Shown piece after piece: positions 25,655-36,983 of a DNA stretch of 64,000 nt; the first letter of the stretch is position 1, and each line of letters opens with the position of its first letter. Source of the DNA: VRUE01 sp963716735 (GTDB lineage Bacteria > Actinomycetota > Thermoleophilia > Solirubrobacterales > 70-9). The DNA lies in contig OY970321.1 of assembly GCA_963716735.1 (NCBI GenBank), positions 1,488,001 to 1,552,000 on the forward strand, read 5' to 3'. The notes under the pieces are model-generated. The model was not told the DNA's origin and did no database searches. It saw only the letters and a list, made by a program, of their open reading frames with translations. The position numbers were made by a program, and so were the translations under genes.

Positions 25655-26290
25655 CTACTTCGCCTTCTCCAGGACCTCGACCAAGCGCCAGCGCTTGGTC
25701 TTGGAGAGCGGCCGCGTCTCGACCACGCGGACGACGTCGCCCTCGCCGGCCTCGTTGAGCTCATCGTGGGCGTGCAGCGTGCGCGAGCGCCGCACCACCT
25801 TCTCGTAAGTGGGGTGACGCCGGGCAGTGTCGATCCGCACCGTGATCGATTTCTGACCCTTGTCGGAGACGACGATGCCCTGCCGGACCTTGGCCGCGTT
25901 GGCATCCTTCTCAGCCCGCGGCGTCCCCGTGCCAGGCGTCTTCTTTTTCTTCGCAGCGGCCCGTTCCTTGCGCCGTTCGCCGCCCCGCCGCTTGCGCTCG
26001 GCAAGTCGGGCAGCCTTCCGCTCCTCAGGCGACTGCTGCGGCTTGGCCTTTTGCGGCTTGCGAGAAGCCTCGAGCCGCTTCTTCTCCTTCCAGGGAAGCT
26101 CGTCCTCTGGATCGGGCTCAGCAGCGGGCTCCTCAGCTTTCGGCTGCTCAGACGCAGGAGCCTCCGCCTCTTCGGCCGGAGCCTCCGACTCAGACTCCTC
26201 ATCCACGGGTGGCGCGGACTCAGACGCCTCGTCCTGAGGGGCGTCCTGCGCAGTGCTCTCGTCTTTTTTCGTCTCGTCCTCAGCCATCAT
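25655..26290 (-). CDS. rpsQ: 30S ribosomal protein S17 with about 125-residue N-terminal extension
   Basis: 211 residues from ATG 26290, which overlaps the rpmC stop (ATGATGG; a second ATG is at 26287). Ordinary S17 is about 80-100 residues. Here the S17 OB fold begins near residue 127 (KVRQGIVVSDKGQKSITV) and ends GDVVRVVETRPLSKTKRW. The extension has an acidic first half rich in Glu, Ala, Ser and Pro and a basic second half rich in Lys and Arg. Confidence 0.93.
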   Translation of the reverse strand: MMAEDETKKDESTAQDAPQDEASESAPPVDEESESEAPAEEAEAPASEQPKAEEPAAEPDPEDELPWKEKKRLEASRKPQKAKPQQSPEERKAARLAERKRRGGERRKERAAAKKKKTPGTGTPRAEKDANAAKVRQGIVVSDKGQKSITVRIDTARRHPTYEKVVRRSRTLHAHDELNEAGEGDVVRVVETRPLSKTKRWRLVEVLEKAK

Positions 26291-26499
26291 TTCCTCAGCT
26301 CTCGATCGACGTCGATCCCGCGCTCCTTGGCCACCGTCAGCAGCCGGGCGATATCCCGCTTTGACTGTCCCAGCCGCGACGTGTTCTCCAGCTCGCCGGT
26401 GGCGTGACGAAAACGCAGGTTGAAGGACTCTTGCTTTGCGTCGATCAACTTCGCCACCAGCTCGTCGTCTTTCAGATCGTGGGCCTCGGAAGCCTTCAT
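26287..26499 (-). CDS. rpmC: 50S ribosomal protein L29
   Basis: 70 residues, two-helix hairpin typical of L29: MKASEAHDLKDDELVAKL, NLRFRHATGELENTSRLGQ and KRDIARLLTVAKERG. It overlaps rplP by one base and rpsQ by four. Confidence 0.97.
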   Translation of the reverse strand: MKASEAHDLKDDELVAKLIDAKQESFNLRFRHATGELENTSRLGQSKRDIARLLTVAKERGIDVDRELRK

Positions 26500-26918
26500 C
26501 AGCCGTCCGCCCCCTCACGCATCACGAACTTGGTCTTGATCGGAAGCTTGTGACCGGCCAAGCGGAGTGCCTCGCGGGCCAGGTCCTCGGGAACGCCCGC
26601 CAGCTCGAACATCACCTTGCCCGGCTTGACCACGGCGACCCAGCCCTCCGGGTTGCCCTTGCCCGAGCCCATCCGCGTCTCGGCGGGCTTCTTGGTGTAG
26701 GGCTTGTCCGGGAAGATGTTGATCCAGACCTTGCCGCCACGTTTGATCTTGCGGGTCATCGCGACGCGGGCGGCCTCGATCTGGCGGTTGGTGATCCAGC
26801 CGCGATCGAGCGCCTTCAGCCCGTACTCGCCGAAGGCGACATGGCTGCCGCCCTTGGTGTAGCCGCGCATCCGGCCGCGCATCTGTTTGCGGTGCTTGAC
26901 CCGCTTCGGCATCAGCAT
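26499..26918 (-). CDS. rplP: 50S ribosomal protein L16
   Basis: 139 residues from ATG 26918 (MLMPKRVKHRKQMRGRM), the standard start, sharing bases with the rpsC stop (TGATG). The L16 signatures KRGGKVWINIFPDKPYTKKP and RMGSGKGNPEGWVAVVKPG (parts shown) are clear. The frame upstream of 26918 is a shadow of rpsC. Confidence 0.97.
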   Translation of the reverse strand: MLMPKRVKHRKQMRGRMRGYTKGGSHVAFGEYGLKALDRGWITNRQIEAARVAMTRKIKRGGKVWINIFPDKPYTKKPAETRMGSGKGNPEGWVAVVKPGKVMFELAGVPEDLAREALRLAGHKLPIKTKFVMREGADG

Positions 26919-27649
26919 CAGCGACCACCTCCCCCGCGACCCCGGTCGCCGCCGCGCTGGCGTCCGCCGCGCTGGCCGCCGCCCTGCGGCTCGCCGTCGT
27001 CGGGGACCTGGTCGGTGCGGAACCCCTCGGGCATCACTTCGCCCTTGTTGATCCAACATTTGACGCCGATCCGGCCGGCGGTGGTGCGCGCCTCGAAGAA
27101 GCCGTAGTCGATGTTGGCGCGCAGCGTGTGCAGCGGCACGCGGCCGTCCGAGTAGCTTTCGGTCCGGGCCATCTCGGAGCCGCCGAGCCGGCCGGACACC
27201 TGCAGCTTCACGCCCTTGGCGCCGGAGCGCATCGCCGAGGTCAGCGCGCGTTTCATCGCCCGCCGGAACGCAACCCGGTTCTGCAGCTGCTCGGCGATCG
27301 ACTGGGCGACCAGTTTCGCGTCGAGCTCGGGGCGCTTCACCTCGCGGATGTTGACCTTCACCGGCTTGCCGGTGATCTTGTGCAGCTCCTTGCGCAGGGC
27401 GTCGACTTCGCTGCCCGACTTGCCGATCACGATGCCGGGGCGGGCCGTGTGGATGTCGACCGACACCTCGCCGCGCCGCTCGATCGTGATGCTGGAGAGG
27501 CCGGCATGCGCGAGTTTGCCCTCGATGTGGGTGCGGATCTTCAGATCCTCCTCGAGCACATCGGCAAAGCCCTTCTCGTCGAACCAGTTCGACTTCCAGT
27601 CCTGGATGTAGCCGACCCTGAAGCCGCCGGGATGGATCTTCTGTCCCAT
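26918..27649 (-). CDS. rpsC: 30S ribosomal protein S3 with RGG-type tail
   Basis: 243 residues. MGQKIHPGGFRVGYIQDWKS starts the protein, followed by the KH-type domain (VIGKSGSEVDALRKEL) and the C-terminal S3 domain (GRVPLHTLRANIDYGF). The last 25 residues are a Gly/Arg/Gln repeat (QRGGRQRGGDRGRGGGGR), an RGG-like nucleic-acid-binding tail not needed for the S3 fold. Confidence 0.97.
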   Translation of the reverse strand: MGQKIHPGGFRVGYIQDWKSNWFDEKGFADVLEEDLKIRTHIEGKLAHAGLSSITIERRGEVSVDIHTARPGIVIGKSGSEVDALRKELHKITGKPVKVNIREVKRPELDAKLVAQSIAEQLQNRVAFRRAMKRALTSAMRSGAKGVKLQVSGRLGGSEMARTESYSDGRVPLHTLRANIDYGFFEARTTAGRIGVKCWINKGEVMPEGFRTDQVPDDGEPQGGGQRGGRQRGGDRGRGGGGR

Positions 27650-28179
27650 TAGATCTCCTCTTCGGGGCTGAGTGCCACCGCGATGTGGCTGGTTCGCTTG
27701 TTGATCGGGGTCGCCCGGCCCAGCGCCCGCGGCCGGAAGCGGCGCAGCGTCGGACCTTCGTCGACGGTTATCTCCGCCACCCGCATCTCGTCGGCGACGA
27801 GATCGTGGTTGTTCTCCGCGTTGGCCGCAGCCGACTCGATCAGCTTGCCGATGTCCTGCGCAGCCGCGCGCGGTGAGAACTGCAGCAGGGCCCGCGCCCG
27901 GTCGATCTGCAGGCCGCGGACCTGGTCGGCGATGAGGCGCGCCTTGCGTGGCGCAATCCGTACGTAGCGGGAGCTGGCACGAACGACGATCGGCGCCGGC
28001 TTCGCTTTCGGAGCCTCTTTTTTCTTTGCCGGCTCTTTGGGAGCGGCTTTTTTTGCAGTCTCTTTTTTAGCCGCGGCCGTTTTTTTCGGCGCGTCTTTTT
28101 TCTTGGCGGGCTCTTTTTTCGCTTTGGCTTTTTTCGCCGCCGGTTTTTTCGCTTTTTTGGCTTTTTTCTCGTCGGCCAT
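27649..28179 (-). CDS. rplV: 50S ribosomal protein L22 with Lys/Ala-rich N-terminal extension
   Basis: 176 residues from ATG 28179 (MADEKKAKKAKK), two bases after rpsS. The first about 60 residues are KKAxAKK/PAKK repeats. The L22 core then begins (VVRASSRYVRIAPRKARLIA) and ends RPRALGRATPINKRTSHI. Ordinary L22 is about 110 residues. The extension resembles histone H1-like basic tails. Confidence 0.95.
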   Translation of the reverse strand: MADEKKAKKAKKPAAKKAKAKKEPAKKKDAPKKTAAAKKETAKKAAPKEPAKKKEAPKAKPAPIVVRASSRYVRIAPRKARLIADQVRGLQIDRARALLQFSPRAAAQDIGKLIESAAANAENNHDLVADEMRVAEITVDEGPTLRRFRPRALGRATPINKRTSHIAVALSPEEEI

Positions 28180-28181
28180 CG

Positions 28182-28454
28182 TTAGTCGCCCTTGCCCGTG
28201 CCGGAGTGGGCCCGGAAGGTCCGGGTCGGCGCGAACTCGCCCAGCTTGTGGCCGACCATCGACTCCGAGATGAAGACCGGCACGTGCTTCTTGCCGTCGT
28301 GGACGGCAATCGTGTGACCAACCATGTCGGGGAAGATCGTCGAGGTCCGCGACCAGGTTTTCACCATCTGTTTCTGGCCCGAGTCGTTCATCGCCGAGAT
28401 TCGCTTCATCAGCGCCGCTTCCACCCACGGCCCCTTTTTGGTCGAGCGTCCCAT
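28182..28454 (-). CDS. rpsS: 30S ribosomal protein S19
   Basis: 90 residues. MGRSTKKGPWVEAALMKRI and the GHKLGEFAPTRTFRAHSG signature identify S19. Normal size and position between rplB and rplV. Confidence 0.98.
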   Translation of the reverse strand: MGRSTKKGPWVEAALMKRISAMNDSGQKQMVKTWSRTSTIFPDMVGHTIAVHDGKKHVPVFISESMVGHKLGEFAPTRTFRAHSGTGKGD

Positions 28455-28464
28455 GATCTGTCGC

Positions 28465-29307
28465 TTACCTCTTCTTCTTCCCGCGGCGACGGCCGCGCAC
28501 GATGTAGCGATCGGACTGCTTGCCCTTCTTACGGGTGCGGTAGCCGAGCGTCGGCTTGCCCCACGGGGTCACCGGGTGACCACCGGGCGTGTGATGGGCC
28601 TCGCCGCCGCCGTGTGGGTGGTCGACGGGGTTCATCGCCACACCTCTCGACTGCGGCCGCTTGCCCTTGTGCCGGCTGCGGCCGGCCTTGCCGATCTTCA
28701 TGTTCTGGTGCTCGGCGTTGGAGAGCTGACCGACCGTCGCCCGGCACTCGGCGCGAACCATCCGCATCTCCGAGGAGGGCAGCCGCAAGGTCACCATCTC
28801 GCCCTCCTTGGCCACAAGCTGGATCGCGGTGCCGGCGGCGCGTCCCATCTTGCCGCCCTGGCCGGCAGTCAACTCGACGTTGTGGACGATCGTGCCGGTC
28901 GGCATCTCGTTCAGCGCCAGCGCGTGGCCGGGTTTGATGTCTGCGCCGGACCCTGACTGGACCGTGTCGCCGACTGAAAGGGCGGCGGGGGCGAGGATGT
29001 AGCTCTTCTCACCATCGGCGTAGTGGATCAGCGCGATGTAGCAGCTGCGGTTCGGGTCGTACTCGATCGTCGCAACCTTGGCCGGAACGCCGTCCTTGAG
29101 GCGCTTGAAGTCGATTTTGCGGTAGCGGCGCTTGGCGCCGCCGCCGCGATGGCGCGCGGTGACGCGGCCGTTGACGTTGCGCCCGCCGCTCTTGCGCAGG
29201 CCCTCGGTCAGCTTACGCTCCGGCTCGGTAGCGGTCAGCTGCTCGCGCAGCGGGTAGGTGGCGAAGCGGCGCCCTGGGCTGGTCGGTTTGGTTTTGCGGT
29301 TTGGCAT
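28465..29307 (-). CDS. rplB: 50S ribosomal protein L2
   Basis: 280 residues. The central RNA-binding region and the C-terminal GVAMNPVDHPHGGGEAHHTP with the peptidyl-transferase-proximal His are present. Normal length and position between rplW and rpsS. Confidence 0.98.
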   Translation of the reverse strand: MPNRKTKPTSPGRRFATYPLREQLTATEPERKLTEGLRKSGGRNVNGRVTARHRGGGAKRRYRKIDFKRLKDGVPAKVATIEYDPNRSCYIALIHYADGEKSYILAPAALSVGDTVQSGSGADIKPGHALALNEMPTGTIVHNVELTAGQGGKMGRAAGTAIQLVAKEGEMVTLRLPSSEMRMVRAECRATVGQLSNAEHQNMKIGKAGRSRHKGKRPQSRGVAMNPVDHPHGGGEAHHTPGGHPVTPWGKPTLGYRTRKKGKQSDRYIVRGRRRGKKKR

Positions 29308-29315
29308 CTCTCTCC

Positions 29316-29609
29316 CTACGCAGTCTCGGCGCCTTCGAACAGCTCGATCCGTTCGCCCGGCATCAGCTGGACGATCGCCTTCTTCCAGCCGCGGGTCCGG
29401 CCTTTGCTCAGGTTGCGGCGCTTCGGCTTCGGTCGCACCTTGGAAGTCCGTACCTCTGCGACACCGACGCCGAAGATCTCTTCGACCGCGGCGGCAATCT
29501 GGGTCTTGTGGGCACGGTCGGCGACCCTGAAGGTGTACTTGCCTTCGGCGATCAGCGCGTAGCTCTTCTCCGAGACGACCGGGCGGACGATGATGTTGCG
29601 AGCGTCCAT
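29316..29609 (-). CDS. rplW: 50S ribosomal protein L23
   Basis: 97 residues. MDARNIIVRPVVSEKSYAL and the loop RTSKVRPKPKRRNLSKGRT are diagnostic of L23, the exit-tunnel docking site for SRP and trigger factor. It overlaps the rplD stop by one base. Confidence 0.97.
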   Translation of the reverse strand: MDARNIIVRPVVSEKSYALIAEGKYTFRVADRAHKTQIAAAVEEIFGVGVAEVRTSKVRPKPKRRNLSKGRTRGWKKAIVQLMPGERIELFEGAETA

Positions 29610-30226
29610 CAGGCGAGCCTCTCCTTCAGCGTCTCCAGCGCTTTTTCGGAGAGCACCAGCGAGGCGGCGCCGATCACGTCGGCCACGCCGATTGCACCAA
29701 CCTCGGCGACGTTAACCCCGGCGATGTTGCGAAAGCTCTTCAGCACGCCGGTCTCCTCGCCGTCGATGACGACCAGAGTCGACCGCTTCGCGTCCCATTT
29801 CCCCAGCGCCTGCGCGGCCGCCTTGGTCGACGGCGTCTCGTAGGCAGCGGGGTCGAGCACGGCGACGCTGCCACGCTCGGCGTGGACCGAGAGCGCCGCC
29901 CGCATCGCCTTGCGGCGCGCTTTGCGGTTGACCTTGACCGTGTAGTGCCGCGGCTTGGGACCGAAGGTAACGCCGCCGCCGAAACGGCTGGAAACGCCAA
30001 GCGTCCCGACGCGAGCGCGGCCGGTTCCCTTCTGCCGCCAGGCCTTGGCGGTGGTGAAGGAGACCTCACCGCGGGTAAGCGTCGAGGCGGTGCCGCGGCG
30101 GCGCGAAGCCATGTCGGCGCGGGCCGTCTCGTGCACCAGCGATTGGTGGAACGGCTCGGAGAAAAGCTCTTTGGGCAGGTCCGCCTTGGTCGTCTTGCCG
30201 AGCACGGCTGCTTTTGCGTCAGCCAT
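29609..30226 (-). CDS. rplD: 50S ribosomal protein L4
   Basis: 205 residues. The tunnel loop is recognisable (TRGEVSFTTAKAWRQKGTG, ARVGTLGVSSRFGGGVTFGP). In E. coli L4 represses the S10 operon. The start overlaps the rplC 3' end by eight bases. Confidence 0.97.
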   Translation of the reverse strand: MADAKAAVLGKTTKADLPKELFSEPFHQSLVHETARADMASRRRGTASTLTRGEVSFTTAKAWRQKGTGRARVGTLGVSSRFGGGVTFGPKPRHYTVKVNRKARRKAMRAALSVHAERGSVAVLDPAAYETPSTKAAAQALGKWDAKRSTLVVIDGEETGVLKSFRNIAGVNVAEVGAIGVADVIGAASLVLSEKALETLKERLA

Positions 30227-30848
30227 CGGTCCTCACCTCGATCAGCGCGTTGCGTGAGCCCGGTACCGAGCCCTTGAGCAGCAGCAGGTTGCGCTCGGCG
30301 TCGACGTCGGCGACTTCGAGGCCGCGCTGCGTCGTCCGCTTGTTCCCCATCTGGCCCGGCATCCGCTGTCCTTTGAAGACGCGGCCGGGGAATGCGCTGG
30401 CGCCGATCGAGCCCGGCGCCCGGACGTTGTGGGAACCGTGGCTAACCGGGCCGCGGCTGAAGTTGTGGCGCTTGATCCCGCCCTGGAAGCCCTTGCCGAT
30501 CGAGATCCCGGAGACTTTCACCCGCTGGCCGGCCTCAAAGGAAGCGACCGTGACGTCGTCACCGACCTTGGGACCCTCCTCGGCACCGAGATCCTCGTCG
30601 CGGAACTCGACCAGATGGCGCATCGGGGGGGCGCCGGCCTTCTTCAGGTGGCCCAGCTCGGCCTTGCTCAACTTGCGCTCGGCGAGCTCGTCGAAGGCGA
30701 GCTGCACGGCCGCGTAGCCATCGCGCTCGGCGTCACGGACAGCAGTCACCTTGCAAGGGCCGGCCTCGATCACGGTCACCGGCACGACCGTGCCGTCCTC
30801 GCGGAAGACCTGCGTCATGCCGAGCTTCTTGCCGAGGATCGCAGCCAT
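30219..30848 (-). CDS. rplC: 50S ribosomal protein L3
   Basis: 209 residues. MAAILGKKLGMTQVFREDG and the signature FSRGPVSHGSHNVRAPGSIG are clear. L3 helps nucleate 23S folding. It is the second gene of the S10 operon. Confidence 0.98.
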   Translation of the reverse strand: MAAILGKKLGMTQVFREDGTVVPVTVIEAGPCKVTAVRDAERDGYAAVQLAFDELAERKLSKAELGHLKKAGAPPMRHLVEFRDEDLGAEEGPKVGDDVTVASFEAGQRVKVSGISIGKGFQGGIKRHNFSRGPVSHGSHNVRAPGSIGASAFPGRVFKGQRMPGQMGNKRTTQRGLEVADVDAERNLLLLKGSVPGSRNALIEVRTDG

Positions 30849-30856
30849 CCGTGCAC

Positions 30857-31177
30857 CTAGAGACGGATCTCGATGTCGACGCCGGCCGGCAGCGAATCGA
30901 GCCGCTGGAGGGAGTCGACGGTTTTCGGCGACGGCTGGAGGATGTCGATCAGCCGCTTGTGGGTGCGGATCTCAAAGTGCTCGCGCGAGTCCTTGTCCTT
31001 GAAGGGAGAGCGGATCACGCAGTAGACGTTTTTCTCCGTGGGAAGAGGGACCGGGCCGGAAACGCTGGCGCCGGTGCGCTCCGCCGTCTCGACGATCTCG
31101 CGGGCAGCCCGATCTATGGCGTCATGGTCGTACGCCTTCAGTCGGATCCGAATTTTCTGTGCCGCAATGGTCGCCAC
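30857..31177 (-). CDS. rpsJ: 30S ribosomal protein S10
   Basis: 106 residues. The IRIRLKAYDHDAIDRAAREI start and SPFKDKDSREHFEIRTHKR are characteristic. It is the first gene of the S10 operon and also acts in antitermination as NusE. The 152 bases up to tuf hold hairpins and probably the S10 promoter. Confidence 0.98.
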   Translation of the reverse strand: MATIAAQKIRIRLKAYDHDAIDRAAREIVETAERTGASVSGPVPLPTEKNVYCVIRSPFKDKDSREHFEIRTHKRLIDILQPSPKTVDSLQRLDSLPAGVDIEIRL

Positions 31178-31224
31178 GTTTGTTTTCTCTCTGTTCTTCC
31201 TGCGCAGCCTTCACCGCGCGGAAA

Positions 31225-31255
31225 GGGCGCCGCCCCAAATGATGGGGCGCCGCCC
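31225..31255. terminator. GC-rich hairpin between tuf and rpsJ
   Basis: GGGCGCCGCCCCA (31225-31237) and TGGGGCGCCGCCC (31243-31255) pair with one internal mismatch across a 5-base loop. It lies 47 bases upstream of rpsJ. It could attenuate read-through from tuf into the S10 operon or structure its leader. No T-run follows on the minus strand. Confidence 0.5.
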
Positions 31256-31300
31256 CCGGTCGTATGTGTTTTAAAAACCTTCTCGCCGCGAAAGCGACGA

Positions 31301-31319
31301 GGGCGGGTGAAGCCCGCCC
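31301..31319 (-). terminator. hairpin terminator of tuf
   Basis: GGGCGGG and CCCGCCC form a 7-bp stem with a 5-base loop, starting 10 bases after the tuf stop. On the minus strand it is followed by a second weak hairpin and then a GGTTTTTAAAA stretch (around 31279-31269), giving a plausible composite intrinsic terminator. Confidence 0.55.
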
Positions 31320-31329
31320 TGATCCTGAG

Positions 31330-32514
<1,185 letters not shown>

Positions 32515-32632
32515 CGCTCTCCGTTCTACCTTTCGAAGTCGGGTTCTGTCTGACTTGGGTGATTGAGTGTTGCAACTGCCTGGCAGCAGCGAACCTGCTG
32601 CCTGCTGGCGAACCTGGGAAATATAGCCAGAT

Positions 32633-34744
<2,112 letters not shown>

Positions 34745-34897
34745 GGTCTTAAGGTAAGCGTTGCCTTTATGAAGTGGGGACGAGAGAGATCTAAGAAATC
34801 GACGCCTACCGGCAAGAACCGCCGGGATCGGCGCATGAAAAAGGCCCTGGCGGGCCCGGCGAAGCGAACTGCAAAAAAGAAGCCTGAGCGACGCGCG

Positions 34898-35758
34898 ATG
34901 ATAGCAGCGACGCGCAGGGTGGACAGAGCCGTCGACCGGCAGCTGCAACGCGCCTGGCCGCCGCTGGCCAAAGGCGCGCGATGGACGTCGAAGACGAGCC
35001 GCCGCTTCGGTCGATCCCTGGCGAAGAGAACGCGCCCGGTCGGCGTGGTGCTCTTTCGCCTCCTGGCGCGACTCGAACGCCGCCTCTTGCGCAGCGCGGC
35101 CTGGGCGGGGCGCGTGGCGACCCGGGCAAGTGCCGTGCTCACCCCGCAGCGAGCGATCTGCCTCACCATCCTCGGTTCCGCCGCCTGCCTGATCGCCGCG
35201 CAGTTCGTCGAGTACCGCGCGGTCGAGATCGGTCAGTCGGGCTATGCCGGGCTGCCGGCCGCGAGCGCGCCCACCGTGGACGCCAAGACCGCCGGCGAAG
35301 CACATGCCTTCCTCCTTGTCCCAGTGGCGCTGCTGGCCGCTGCCCTCGCCCTCGTCGTCCTGCGCAACGAGCGGCGGCGAGGGCTGGGGCGGGTCATCTT
35401 CGCGCTCGGCCTGCTCAGCCTCGCCGTCGTCCTCCTCGTCGACCTGCCGGCCGGCCTCGACGCGGGCGCTCAAGCCTCCCGCTTCACCGGCGCCAAGGCG
35501 GTCCTCTACGACGGCTTCTACGCCCAGATCGCCGCCGCGGCGGGATTGATGTTGGGCGGGTTTCTCCTCGTTGTGGCCCCAAAGGCGACGGCCCGCTACC
35601 ATGCGCGCCCGTGCCGAACACGAACCAACTTATTCGCAAGGGCCGCAAGCGGCCTAAGAAGAAGACCACGACGCCGGGCCTCAAGTCGGGGCAAGGGAGC
35701 AAGAAGAGGGTCGCGGCGCCGCAACGGCGCGGTGTCTGCACCCGCGTCGCCACGGTAA
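34898..35758 (+). CDS. predicted four-TM membrane protein
   Basis: About 286 residues from ATG 34898. Earlier in-frame ATGs at 34835 and 34769 would add Lys/Arg-rich sequence and crowd the fusA promoter. A basic, helical N-terminus precedes four predicted membrane helices (AICLTILGSAACLIAA, AFLLVPVALLAAALALVVL, VIFALGLLSLAVVLLVDL, AAAAGLMLGGFLLVVA). The frame continues 148 bases into rpsL, where it becomes Arg-rich shadow sequence, so the natural protein may end near 35610 through a sequence difference. Function unknown. Confidence 0.55.
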   Translation: MIAATRRVDRAVDRQLQRAWPPLAKGARWTSKTSRRFGRSLAKRTRPVGVVLFRLLARLERRLLRSAAWAGRVATRASAVLTPQRAICLTILGSAACLIAAQFVEYRAVEIGQSGYAGLPAASAPTVDAKTAGEAHAFLLVPVALLAAALALVVLRNERRRGLGRVIFALGLLSLAVVLLVDLPAGLDAGAQASRFTGAKAVLYDGFYAQIAAAAGLMLGGFLLVVAPKATARYHARPCRTRTNLFARAASGLRRRPRRRASSRGKGARRGSRRRNGAVSAPASPR

Positions 35759-36006
35759 CGCCGAAGAAGCCGAACTCGGCCCTGCGCAAGATTGCTCGTG
35801 TGCGCCTCACCAACGGCATGGAGGTCACGACCTACATTCCGGGCGAGGGTCACAACCTGCAGGAGCACTCGGTGGTGCTGGTCCGCGGCGGCCGGGTCAA
35901 GGATCTGCCTGGCGTGCGCTACAAGGTCGTTCGCGGCACGCTGGATGCGGCCGGCGTCTCCGACCGCAAACAGGCCCGCTCCCTCTATGGGGTCAAGGCT
36001 TCCTGA
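35611..36006 (+). CDS. rpsL: 30S ribosomal protein S12
   Basis: 131 residues from GTG 35611 (VPNTNQLIRKGRK). The streptomycin-site loops VTPKKPNSALRKIARV and GRVKDLPGVRYKVVRG are intact. The hypervariable RKKTTTPGLKSG region is normal. It overlaps rpsG by one base (TGATG). It lies on the strand opposite fusA-tuf and rpoBC, unlike the common rpsL-rpsG-fusA-tuf operon. Confidence 0.98.
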   Translation: MPNTNQLIRKGRKRPKKKTTTPGLKSGQGSKKRVAAPQRRGVCTRVATVTPKKPNSALRKIARVRLTNGMEVTTYIPGEGHNLQEHSVVLVRGGRVKDLPGVRYKVVRGTLDAAGVSDRKQARSLYGVKAS

Positions 36007-36476
36007 TGCCGCGCCGTTCCGCTGCAACGATCCGTCCGGTCGAACCCGACGCCCGCTTCCGCAACCGGCTCGTCCAGCAGGTCATCAACAAGGTGATGAG
36101 CGACGGCAAGAAGTCCCTCGCCGAGCGGATCGTCTACGACGCGCTGGCGATCGTCGGCGAGCGCTCCAACGAGGACGCCGTCGAGACCCTGGAGGCGGCG
36201 ATCAAACAGCTGACCCCGGTACTCGAGGTCCGCTCGCGGCGCGTCGGCGGCGCGACCTACCAGGTGCCGGTCGAGGTTCCCGCCCGCCGTGCCCGCACGC
36301 TGGCCGTGCGCTGGCTGGTCGACTTCGCGCGCAATCGTCGCGAGTACTCGATGTCAGAGCGGCTCGCCGGCGAAATCCTCGACTCAACCGGGCAGCAGGG
36401 CGGTGCCTGGAAGCGCAAGGACGACATCTACCGCATGGCCCAGGCCAACAAGGCCTTCGCGCATTACCGCTGGTAG
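36006..36476 (+). CDS. rpsG: 30S ribosomal protein S7
   Basis: 156 residues. MPRRSAATIRPVEPDARF, the signature INKVMSDGKKSLAERIVYDA (part shown) and the C-terminal RKRDDIYRMA-type segment are typical. S7 organises the 30S head. In E. coli S7 regulates the str operon; the usual downstream partner fusA is not downstream here. Confidence 0.98.
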   Translation: MPRRSAATIRPVEPDARFRNRLVQQVINKVMSDGKKSLAERIVYDALAIVGERSNEDAVETLEAAIKQLTPVLEVRSRRVGGATYQVPVEVPARRARTLAVRWLVDFARNRREYSMSERLAGEILDSTGQQGGAWKRKDDIYRMAQANKAFAHYRW

Positions 36477-36489
36477 CTAGCCTGGCTCC

Positions 36490-36966
36490 ATGAGCCGGCC
36501 GATCCTTGCCGTCGACGTCGACGGCGTCATCTCGCTCTTCGGATTCGACGAGCCGCCGGACCGCAAGCTGGCGCGGTTCGAGTTGGTCGATGGGATGGTG
36601 CACTGCATCTCTCTGGTCGCGGGCGAGCGGTTGAAGCGGCTGACGGAGGTCTACGACCTGGTCTGGGCCACCGGGTGGGAGGACAAAGCCAACGACTACC
36701 TGCCGAACATCCTCGGCCTGCCGGAACTGCCTTTCCTCAGCTTCGACGGCGCCGCCCGCTTCGGCTCTGCCCACTGGAAGCTGGGGCCGCTGGACGAGTA
36801 CGGCAAGGGACGACCGCTGGCCTGGATCGACGACAACTTCGACGAGAGCTGCTACGAGTGGGCGCGCGGGCGTGAGGAGCCCACGCTACTCGTCCCCACC
36901 GAGTCCCACCTGGGCCTCGAGGAGGTCCAGGTGGAAGCCCTGACCGTCTGGGCCAACGGCCTTTAG
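36490..36966 (+). CDS. HAD-superfamily-like hydrolase
   Basis: 158 residues. The N-terminal LAVDVDGVISLFG gives the DxDGx nucleophile motif of HAD phosphatases. WATGWEDKAN supplies the motif II Thr, and LAWIDDNFDE supplies the acidic motif IV. There is no large cap domain. It resembles the HAD_18-type small actinobacterial proteins. The substrate is unknown. It starts 13 bases after rpsG and may be transcribed with it. Confidence 0.75.
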   Translation: MSRPILAVDVDGVISLFGFDEPPDRKLARFELVDGMVHCISLVAGERLKRLTEVYDLVWATGWEDKANDYLPNILGLPELPFLSFDGAARFGSAHWKLGPLDEYGKGRPLAWIDDNFDESCYEWARGREEPTLLVPTESHLGLEEVQVEALTVWANGL

Positions 36967-36983
36967 CTGGCTACACTGGCCGA

